A stretch of DNA of 12,460 bases from Pseudolabrys sp. (GTDB taxonomy: Bacteria > Pseudomonadota > Alphaproteobacteria > Rhizobiales > Xanthobacteraceae). The stretch covers positions 1-12,460 of the forward strand of contig JAFAQJ010000120.1 of NCBI GenBank assembly GCA_019246455.1, written 5' to 3'. Below, piece after piece: positions 7,590 to 12,460 of the stretch; position 1 is the first letter of the stretch; every line of letters starts with the position of its first letter. Below the pieces are notes generated by a model. That model made no database searches and had not been told where the DNA came from. It was given only the letters and a program-made list of their open reading frames with translations. The position numbers were made by a program, and so were the translations under genes.

Positions 7590-7604
7590 GCGCCTTGCAG
7601 GCGC
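7590..7604 (+). other. Hairpin in the grxD leader
   Basis: GCGCCT (7590-7595) and AGGCGC (7599-7604) form a perfect 6-bp stem with a 3-nt loop, about 30 nt before the grxD start. It is followed by GAAAAGGA rather than a T run, so it is not a terminator. It may stabilise or regulate the transcript; nothing identifies a ligand. Confidence 0.4.
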
Positions 7605-7634
7605 GAAAAGGACCGACAGCCAGGATTCATAACT

Positions 7635-7967
7635 ATGGGTATCAACCAATTCATCGATAACGAAGTGAAGTCGAACGATGTCGTGCTGTTTATGAAGGGC
7701 ACGCCGCAGTTCCCGCAATGCGGGTTCTCGGGCCAGGTCGTGCAAATCCTGGATCACCTCGGCGTGGCCTATAAGGGTCTCAACGTGCTGGAATCGCCGG
7801 AGCTACGCGACGGCATCAAGCAATATTCGAACTGGCCGACGATCCCGCAGCTCTACGTCAAGGGTGAGTTCATCGGCGGGTGCGACATCGTGCGCGGGAT
7901 GTTCCAGGCCGGCGAACTGCAGTCGACGCTCAAAGAAAAAGGCATCGCGAGCCGCGCCAACGCCTGA
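7635..7967 (+). CDS. grxD: CGFS monothiol glutaredoxin (Grx4/GrxD)
   Basis: The 110-aa protein is a monothiol glutaredoxin with the C29-G-F-S32 active site in [16 protein letters not shown] (21-25), the [19 protein letters not shown] segment (67-85) and the GCD turn supply the usual glutathione contacts. Such proteins bind a [2Fe-2S] cluster as dimers or with BolA, and pass clusters on in the cytoplasm. The ATG at 7635 has AGGA 9 nt upstream and gives the standard N-terminus; a longer frame from 7563 would start in the leader and is not supported. BolA lies two genes upstream, an expected partner. A strong hairpin 24 nt after the stop ends the block. Confidence 0.96.
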   Translation: MGINQFIDNEVKSNDVVLFMKGTPQFPQCGFSGQVVQILDHLGVAYKGLNVLESPELRDGIKQYSNWPTIPQLYVKGEFIGGCDIVRGMFQAGELQSTLKEKGIASRANA

Positions 7968-7990
7968 TCGACGACCGAACGAAACTTTGC

Positions 7991-8024
7991 AGCGGCGGTG
8001 TCAGGGACGCCGCCGCTTTCATTT
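7991..8024 (+). terminator. Intrinsic terminator after grxD
   Basis: AGCGGCGGTGTC (7991-8002) pairs with GACGCCGCCGCT (8006-8017) around a 3-nt AGG loop: 12 base pairs including one G-T. TTTCATTT follows on the plus strand. On the minus strand the stem is followed by GCAAAG, so it serves mainly grxD rather than the oncoming membrane-protein genes. Confidence 0.75.
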
Positions 8025-8048
8025 GCGGCCTTGCGGCCGTGGCAGTCG

Positions 8049-8294
8049 TCACGAGCCGGTCTTGGGCATCCGGCGCAGAGCGAGATAGATGATCGCAAGC
8101 ACGATCACGATGCCGAGCATCCCCGAACTCGTCGCCGTCGCGAATTTCGTGACGTTCTCGGCGACCGAAGCGACATAGCTTCCGGCGCCGGTGCCGAGCA
8201 GGAGATGCACCAGGATCAGCGCGAGTACGACCAGAAAGCCAAGCTCCACGAACGCCCAGAGGACGCGCTTGGCTTCATCGACAAATTTCCACAT
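8049..8294 (-). CDS. Small two-helix membrane protein, paralogue of its upstream neighbour
   Basis: I do not recognise this 81-aa protein. It has a short basic-amphipathic N-terminus (MWKFVDEAKR), a hydrophobic segment at about 12-34, a polar Ala/Ser/Thr-rich loop (35-57), a second hydrophobic segment at about 58-74, and a basic tail (RRMPKTGS). No signal peptidase site or catalytic motif is evident. It aligns along most of its length with the 77-aa product of the gene just upstream: ELG at the start of the first helix, LLxG at its end, SVxxN in the loop and SxGxxG opening the second helix. The ATG at 8294 has GGGGAC just upstream; an open frame continues to 8459 but overlaps the neighbouring gene. 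It probably sits in the inner membrane, perhaps as a hetero-oligomer with its paralogue. Confidence 0.75.
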   Translation of the reverse strand: MWKFVDEAKRVLWAFVELGFLVVLALILVHLLLGTGAGSYVASVAENVTKFATATSSGMLGIVIVLAIIYLALRRMPKTGS

Positions 8295-8390
8295 GGTGTA
8301 GTCCCCGGAAACGTGGGCGCCGGAGCGCCGCTTTCGGGAAAGTGGTGGGGAGCGTCGCCCCCCACCGGGCTTGTTGGGCATTGCTATGCT

Positions 8391-8406
8391 CCGGCCGTGA
8401 GGCCGG
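8391..8406 (-). other. Hairpin just after the first small membrane-protein gene
   Basis: CCGGCC (8391-8396) and GGCCGG (8401-8406) form a 6-bp GC stem with a 4-nt loop, extended by flanking GC pairs after one mismatch. On the minus strand it begins about 10 nt after the stop at 8416. It has no T run. More inverted pairs (GGCGC/GCGCC at 8316-8329; GTGGGG/CCCCAC near 8345-8364) fill the gap, suggesting a folded transcript between the two genes. Confidence 0.4.
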
Positions 8407-8415
8407 CGCGATGGT

Positions 8416-8649
8416 TCAGGCCATCTTCCGGTTCGAGAATATCCAGAGGATGATTCCAAGCGTGATCAAGCCGACGAGCCCGTTCGAGCCCATGTCCTTG
8501 ACCCAGGCCATAATGTTCGCCGTGACGCTGCCAAAGAATGGCAGGTTCGAACCGACGAGAAGGGCCAGCACGATTGCCAGCCCGAGTAACATCAGCCCCA
8601 ATTCCGTCAACGCACCAACCCAGTCCTTGATGACGTCGATGCCTTTCAT
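8416..8649 (-). CDS. Small two-helix membrane protein, tandem paralogue
   Basis: This 77-aa protein of unknown function has a short charged N-terminus (MKGIDVIKDW), a hydrophobic segment at about 13-36 (GLMLLGLAIVLALLVG), a loop (37-56) with SVTANIMAWVKDMGSN, and a second hydrophobic segment at about 57-72 (GLVGLITLGIILWIF) ending in SNRKMA. It shares its layout and many positions (K, D, K, A, ELG, LLxG, SVxxN, SxGxxG) with the next gene downstream, which points to tandem duplication. AGGGAG about 8 nt before the ATG at 8649 is a strong Shine-Dalgarno, supporting a real gene. The 133-nt gap upstream contains no convincing promoter; TACATT on the minus strand near 8720 is a weak -10 candidate. 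It is codirectional with the hydrolase gene but not obviously in its operon. Confidence 0.78.
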   Translation of the reverse strand: MKGIDVIKDWVGALTELGLMLLGLAIVLALLVGSNLPFFGSVTANIMAWVKDMGSNGLVGLITLGIILWIFSNRKMA

Positions 8650-8782
8650 TGCGGATGCTCCCTAGAGAGATCCCGCTGATTCGCGAGACCGCATCATGAA
8701 TACCGCGAAACGGGCCCTAAATGTAGTTTGCAGCGCCGCGCAGACCCACCAGATTTCGCTGCTGTGCAATAAGACCGGATAA

Positions 8783-9694
8783 TCAGGCCGATACAAAGCG
8801 ATAGGCGGAGCCTTGGCGCTCGACGCGACCGACGCCTGGGTATGGCAAGTGGAAACCAATCAGCTGGCTGTGCTCGGTAGCAACGCGATCGAGCAGCTTG
8901 CGGCGGGTCTCGGCCGCTTGTTCGGGGACGTGGTCGGCGGTCGGCCGCCATTCCGGGTGGGCGAACGAAATGAGTGGATGTGTGAGCGCATCGCCAAGGA
9001 CGATCAAGCCGTCGCCGCCTGCGATTTCCAATGACACATGGCCCTGAGTGTGGCCGGGCGTCGCAATCAGGCGGACTCCGGTGACGACGTCATCGTCCGG
9101 CTTGAGCATGGTGATACGATCTTTAAGGGCCGCGTAATTGCGCCGCGCTCCCGTCACGAAGCCGGCGCGTTCGGCCGGCAGGCCTTGGAGCGCGTTATCG
9201 CTATGCCAGAAGTTCCATTCCGCGGCGGCAACGTAGAAGGCTGCTTTCGGCAGGACCAGCTCGTCGAGATCATCCACCGTGCCCCATAGATGATCGGGGT
9301 GGCCGTGGGTGAAGATCACTTTGGTGATATTGCCTATCTCGACGCCGGCCGCCGCGAGGTTATCCCATAATTTGCCGGCGCTTGGCATGAAACGGTCGCC
9401 CGAGCCCATATCGACCAGGATTAGATCATTCGCTGTGCGGATCAGCGTGATGTTGACCGGGGATTGATATCGCTCGCCAGTTTCGCCGGATTGCCTGAGG
9501 AGCGCGTCGCGCTCGGCGGGCGGGGCGCCGGGCGCCAGGAAAGCGGTCGGGAGTTGAAGGAAGCCGTCGCTGACGACCGTGATCTCGAAGTCGCCCTGCT
9601 TGAATGAAACGGGCGCCGCGAAAGCGAAACCGCCGCGGACCATCAGGCCCGCGGCAGCTGTAGATTTCAGGAACGTGCGGCGCGAGAGCGGCAC
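8783..9694 (-). CDS. Tat-exported metallo-beta-lactamase-fold hydrolase
   Basis: Read from the GTG at 9694, the product is 303 aa. It opens with a twin-arginine signal (SRRTFLK, residues 4-10), an Ala/Gly-rich hydrophobic stretch and a likely cleavage after AFA (about residue 26), so it should be folded with its metals in the cytoplasm and exported. The metal site is complete: HGHPDH (H130, H132, D134, H135), PGHTQGH (H215), D235 in VLGDAL and H282 in GFHLPYPG. This matches the MBL-fold group of lactonase and other hydrolases; the substrate is unknown and it need not be a beta-lactamase. The GTG lies 10 nt after the rpsD stop, with no clear Shine-Dalgarno. Upstream in-frame ATGs at 9754 and 9766 exist but lie inside rpsD, so the start is uncertain. 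It is probably read through from rpsD. Confidence 0.85.
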   Translation of the reverse strand: MPLSRRTFLKSTAAAGLMVRGGFAFAAPVSFKQGDFEITVVSDGFLQLPTAFLAPGAPPAERDALLRQSGETGERYQSPVNITLIRTANDLILVDMGSGDRFMPSAGKLWDNLAAAGVEIGNITKVIFTHGHPDHLWGTVDDLDELVLPKAAFYVAAAEWNFWHSDNALQGLPAERAGFVTGARRNYAALKDRITMLKPDDDVVTGVRLIATPGHTQGHVSLEIAGGDGLIVLGDALTHPLISFAHPEWRPTADHVPEQAAETRRKLLDRVATEHSQLIGFHLPYPGVGRVERQGSAYRFVSA

Positions 9695-9704
9695 GGCTAG
9701 GCGC

Positions 9705-10322
9705 TTAACGAGAGTAGTATTCCACCACGAGATGCGGCTCCATCTGGACCGCATAGGGCACGTCACTGATGACGGGGATGCGGGCGAGTTTGGCCGTCAT
9801 CTTGCCGGCGTCGACTTCGATGTAGTCCGGTACGTCGCGCTCGGCCAAGGCCTGCGCTTCGAGAACGAGCGCGAGCTGGCGCGACTTTTCTTTGATCTCG
9901 ATGACATCGCCGACCTTGAGACGGTAGCTCGGAATGTTGACGCGGCGGCCGTTCACCTTGATGTGGCCATGATTGATGAACTGGCGCGCGGCAAACACGG
10001 TCGGTACGAACTTGGCGCGGAATACGACCGCGTCGAGACGGCGCTCGAGCAGCCCGATCATGTGGGCGCCGCTGTCGCCCTTCATGCGGATCGCTTCCGT
10101 GTAGATGCCGCGGAATTGTTTCTCGGAAATGTTACCGTAATAGCCGCGCAGCTTCTGCTTGGCCTTGAGTTGCACGCCATAGTCGGAAAGTTTGGACTTG
10201 CGGCGTTGGCCGTGCTGGCCGGGGCCGTATTCGCGCTTGTTCACGGGGCTCTTCGGGCGGCCCCAGATGTTTTCGCCCATACGGCGGTCGAGTTTGTACT
10301 TGGCGGCGTGGCGCTTGCTCAT
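9705..10322 (-). CDS. rpsD: 30S ribosomal protein S4
   Basis: S4 binds 16S rRNA early in assembly of the small subunit and, in E. coli and Bacillus, also represses translation of its own message. The 205-aa protein begins [20 protein letters not shown], has the [10 protein letters not shown] motif, and carries the S4 RNA-binding domain at about 95-155 ([41 protein letters not shown]). It ends HLVVEYYSR. The N-terminal zinc cysteines found in some S4 proteins are absent, as in other alphaproteobacteria. The ATG at 10322 has GAGGA 4 nt upstream. An in-frame TTG at 10343 would add seven residues and is unlikely. The gene stands alone rather than in a ribosomal operon, with its own promoter and a leader of about 150 nt. 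Confidence 0.98.
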   Translation of the reverse strand: MSKRHAAKYKLDRRMGENIWGRPKSPVNKREYGPGQHGQRRKSKLSDYGVQLKAKQKLRGYYGNISEKQFRGIYTEAIRMKGDSGAHMIGLLERRLDAVVFRAKFVPTVFAARQFINHGHIKVNGRRVNIPSYRLKVGDVIEIKEKSRQLALVLEAQALAERDVPDYIEVDAGKMTAKLARIPVISDVPYAVQMEPHLVVEYYSR

Positions 10323-10476
10323 CGCGTCCTCGTGTTTGTTCAAGTCAGTTTGTGAGGAACCGCGCCCTCCTTTGCCCCGTCGCAGGTTTCCCTGTTTGGG
10401 ACCGACAGGCTGGACCTCGAAAGCGCAAGGACCGGCCGCGGGTGCGAAACACCCCGGGCCATGAAAGCCACGGGGC
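10323..10476 (-). promoter_or_regulatory. Structured 5' leader of rpsD
   Basis: From the predicted start near 10476 the transcript opens at once with a bulged stem (CCCCG-T-GGC pairing GCC-CGGGG, 10452-10475). Further on, CAGG-GAAA-CCTG (10383-10394) is a stem capped by a GNRA tetraloop, while an upstream CCTGT could instead pair with ACAGG. A perfect AAAGGAGG (10366-10373) has no start codon at a useful distance. TCCTC (10354-10358) can pair either with that GGAGG-like run or with the real Shine-Dalgarno GAGGA (10327-10331). This could be a self-regulation site for S4 by analogy with other bacteria; that is inference. Confidence 0.4.
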
Positions 10477-10482
10477 GCGCGG

Positions 10483-10511
10483 TTTTTAGGGGGATCGCGT
10501 CAGGGTGTCAA
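10483..10511 (-). promoter_or_regulatory. Strong sigma70-type promoter of rpsD
   Basis: On the minus strand a perfect TTGACA (10506-10511) is followed after exactly 17 nt by TAAAAA (10483-10488). It lies 21 nt after the murI stop and about 160 nt before rpsD. It is the best promoter match in the window, fitting a highly expressed ribosomal gene. Confidence 0.75.
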
Positions 10512-10531
10512 ATCGGAAAGGCGCTGAAATC

Positions 10532-11335
10532 TCAGGCGTTTTCCGCGATTTGTGGCGAAAAGCCGTACGCGGCGAGCGCCGCGGCCAGTTCTGGCGAGAG
10601 AGGCCGCCCTGACGTCGCGATAAAGCGGGCCGACCGCGGACGGCCGGCTGCCGATGCACCGATCAGGTCGGTGAGCCGGCGCGCGATCGCCGGGGCCGGG
10701 TCGATCCAGTCGACGGGCCAGGGCGCGAGCTTTTTCAGGCGATCAAGCAGCAGCGGGTAGTGGGTGCAAGCGAGCACGACGGTGTCGGTGCGCGCGCCGT
10801 TCGTCTCGACAAAGCACGGCGCGATCTCGGCGGCGATCCTGGCATCCGGCGCGGGCTCGCCCTGCAATTGCCCTTCGGCCTGGCTCGCCAGATGCGCGGA
10901 GCCGACCAATTTGACCTCGCAGCCCTGCGCGAATTCGCGGATCAGGCTGCGGGTATATTCGCGCGACACGGTGGCGCGGGTGCCCAGCACCGAGACGAGC
11001 TTCGACTTCGAGTTTGCGCAGGCCGGTTTGATGGCGGGAACGGTGCCGATGAAGGGCACCTTAAAGGCGGTGCGCAGTGGCTCGAGCGCTAAGGTCGAAG
11101 CCGTGTTGCAGGCGACGATCACGATGTCCGGCTTGTGCTTGGCGATGGCGTCGCCGATCACGGCTACGATGCGCGGCACGAGCTCTGCCTCGGGGATTTC
11201 CCCGTAGGGAAAGCGCGCGTCGTCGGCGAGATAGACGTAATTCGCGTCTGGCCGCGCCTTCGTCAATTCACGAAATACTGTAAGGCCACCAAGGCCAGAA
11301 TCGAACACGAGGACAGTCGGGGCGGGCTCGCTCAT
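10532..11335 (-). CDS. murI: Glutamate racemase
   Basis: MurI interconverts L- and D-glutamate and so supplies D-glutamate for peptidoglycan. The two catalytic cysteines are visible as C76 in VACNTAS and C190 in LACTHYPLL. The N-terminal FDSGLGGLTV (11-20) with D12 and S13, and the ADDARFPYG loop (38-45), are also typical. At 267 aa the length is normal. Its ATG lies one base after the purB stop (TAG-G-ATG), so the two genes are surely co-transcribed and probably coupled in translation. A separate promoter for rpsD lies just downstream. The last residues (about 250-267) are unremarkable. Confidence 0.96.
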   Translation of the reverse strand: MSEPAPTVLVFDSGLGGLTVFRELTKARPDANYVYLADDARFPYGEIPEAELVPRIVAVIGDAIAKHKPDIVIVACNTASTLALEPLRTAFKVPFIGTVPAIKPACANSKSKLVSVLGTRATVSREYTRSLIREFAQGCEVKLVGSAHLASQAEGQLQGEPAPDARIAAEIAPCFVETNGARTDTVVLACTHYPLLLDRLKKLAPWPVDWIDPAPAIARRLTDLIGASAAGRPRSARFIATSGRPLSPELAAALAAYGFSPQIAENA

Positions 11336-11336
11336 C

Positions 11337-12460
11337 CTAACCAGTGCCGAAAACCCGTTTAAAGATCGTATCGACGTGCTTGAGGTGATAGCCGAGGTCG
11401 AAATTGGCCTCGATTTCCTTGGCCGACAGCGCGTTCGACACGTCAGGATCGGCCTTGAGCAGCGCCATGAATTCGTGCTCGCCGGACCAGACTTTCATGG
11501 CGTTGCGCTGGACCAGGCGATAGGCGTCCTCGCGTGCCACGCCCTTCTGGGTCAACGCGATCAGGATGCGTTGCGAGTGGACGAGGCCCAACAGGCTGTC
11601 TAGATTCTTTTGCATATTGTCGGGATAGACGACGAGCTTGTCGATGATCCCGGCCAGCCGGTTGAGCGCGAAATCGAGCGTCACCGTCGCATCCGGCCCG
11701 ATCATGCGCTCGACCGAGGAATGCGAGATGTCGCGTTCGTGCCACAGCGCCACATTCTCCATCGCGGGCAGCGCATAGGCGCGCACCATGCGGGCGAGGC
11801 CGGTGAGATTTTCCGAGAGCACGGGATTGCGCTTGTGCGGCATCGCCGAGGAGCCCTTCTGCTTCTCGGAGAAAAACTCTTCGGCCTCCAACACTTCGGT
11901 GCGTTGCAGGTGGCGGATTTCGATGGCGAGCCGCTCGATCGATGAGGCGATGACGCCGAGTGTCGCAAAATACATCGCGTGACGGTCGCGCGGGATGACC
12001 TGGGTCGAGATCGGCTCAACGGCAAGCCCCATCGCTTTCGCCACATGCGCTTCGACGCGCGGATCGACCTGCGCAAAGGTGCCGACCGCGCCCGAGATCG
12101 CGCAGGTGGCAACTTCCTTGCGGGCGGCCTCGAGGCGTTTCTTGCCGCGGTCGAATTCGGCATGGGCGTAAGCGAGCTTAAGGCCGAAGGTGGTCGGCTC
12201 GGCGTGGATGCCGTGCGAGCGGCCGATGGTCGGCGTCATCTTGTGTTCGAGCGCGCGGCGTTTAAGCGCGGCGAGCAGGTTGTCGAGATCGGCGATGAGA
12301 ATGTCGGCCGCGCGCACGAGCTGCACGTTGAGGCAGGTGTCGAGCACGTCGGATGACGTCATGCCTTGATGCACGAAGCGCGCTTCCGGCCCGACGATCT
12401 CGGCGAGGTGAGTAAGGAAAGCGACCACGTCGTGCTTGGTCTCGCGCTCGATTGCATCGA
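11337..12460 (-). CDS. purB: Adenylosuccinate lyase (start outside window)
   Basis: PurB removes fumarate at two points in purine synthesis: SAICAR to AICAR, and adenylosuccinate to AMP. The visible 373 residues begin in DAIERETKHDVVAFLTH at the right edge, so the N-terminus is beyond the window (perhaps about 60 residues by comparison with a usual length near 435). Fumarase/aspartase superfamily marks include HQGMTSSDVLDT, the catalytic histidine region GRSHGIHAEPTTFG, and the signature GSSAMPHKRNPVLSENL with its mobile serine loop. A GTG at 12428 could be mistaken for a start, but the conserved sequence continues upstream of it. It is followed by murI after one base. PurC, which makes its substrate SAICAR, lies at the other side of the window on the opposite strand. 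Confidence 0.97.
   Translation of the reverse strand, partial: DAIERETKHDVVAFLTHLAEIVGPEARFVHQGMTSSDVLDTCLNVQLVRAADILIADLDNLLAALKRRALEHKMTPTIGRSHGIHAEPTTFGLKLAYAHAEFDRGKKRLEAARKEVATCAISGAVGTFAQVDPRVEAHVAKAMGLAVEPISTQVIPRDRHAMYFATLGVIASSIERLAIEIRHLQRTEVLEAEEFFSEKQKGSSAMPHKRNPVLSENLTGLARMVRAYALPAMENVALWHERDISHSSVERMIGPDATVTLDFALNRLAGIIDKLVVYPDNMQKNLDSLLGLVHSQRILIALTQKGVAREDAYRLVQRNAMKVWSGEHEFMALLKADPDVSNALSAKEIEANFDLGYHLKHVDTIFKRVFGTG

Noticed and set aside
6890..7967. Irr/Fur-type iron control box upstream of bolA or grxD
   Set aside because: No convincing palindromic iron box was found in either leader by eye.
8049..8649. Small multidrug-resistance (SMR) pump pair or toxin-antitoxin pair
   Set aside because: SMR proteins have four helices and about 105-110 residues with a membrane Glu; these have two helices and no matching motif. 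No DNA-binding or antitoxin-like partner is present.
9579..10355. A 258-codon plus-strand open frame opposite rpsD and the start of the hydrolase
   Set aside because: It lies opposite well-conserved rpsD, has no domain signature and shows the low-complexity composition typical of an antisense frame in high-GC DNA.

Overview
The window looks like a chromosomal stretch of an alphaproteobacterium, most likely a Hyphomicrobiales member near the Bradyrhizobium/Xanthobacteraceae group. The grounds are high GC with strong G/C preference at third codon positions, a purC-purS-purQ-purL-bolA-grxD order familiar in that group, a zeta-type F1-ATPase inhibitor (DUF1476) divergent from purC, and an S4 protein without zinc cysteines. 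This placement rests on recalled protein families, not on a search. I see no tRNA, rRNA, CRISPR, insertion sequence or phage gene. Coding is dense and no gene-free stretch exceeds about 210 bases.

Left part (1-2384): a TrmJ-type tRNA methyltransferase carrying an extra C-terminal DUF559 (nuclease-like) domain reads rightward. It runs tail to tail into a leftward pair: the zeta F1-ATPase inhibitor followed 10 nt later by an HpcH/HpaI-family aldolase. The trmJ and aldolase stop codons overlap.

Centre (2436-7967), all rightward: a purC promoter, purC (SAICAR synthase), a hairpin-rich gap, then purS-purQ-purL, the three subunits of the multi-part FGAM synthase (purS and purQ overlap by 4 nt; purL starts at GTG). 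After a gap holding its own likely promoter come bolA, a RidA-family deaminase and the CGFS monothiol glutaredoxin grxD. BolA and CGFS glutaredoxins are known partners around [2Fe-2S] clusters, so this half mixes purine synthesis with iron-sulfur handling. A strong hairpin closes the block after grxD.

Right part (8049-12460), all leftward: purB (adenylosuccinate lyase, start outside the window), murI (glutamate racemase, 1 nt after purB), rpsD (ribosomal protein S4) with its own strong promoter and a structured leader, a Tat-exported metallo-beta-lactamase-fold hydrolase 10 nt after rpsD, and two tandem, paralogous two-helix membrane proteins of unknown function.

Most of the window is ordinary housekeeping DNA. 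The points most worth a second look are the trmJ-DUF559 fusion with an apparently decayed nuclease motif, the pair of small paralogous membrane proteins, the rpsD leader (a possible autoregulatory element), the hairpins between purC and purS, and the RidA gene lodged between bolA and grxD. I did not find a clear new multi-gene system.
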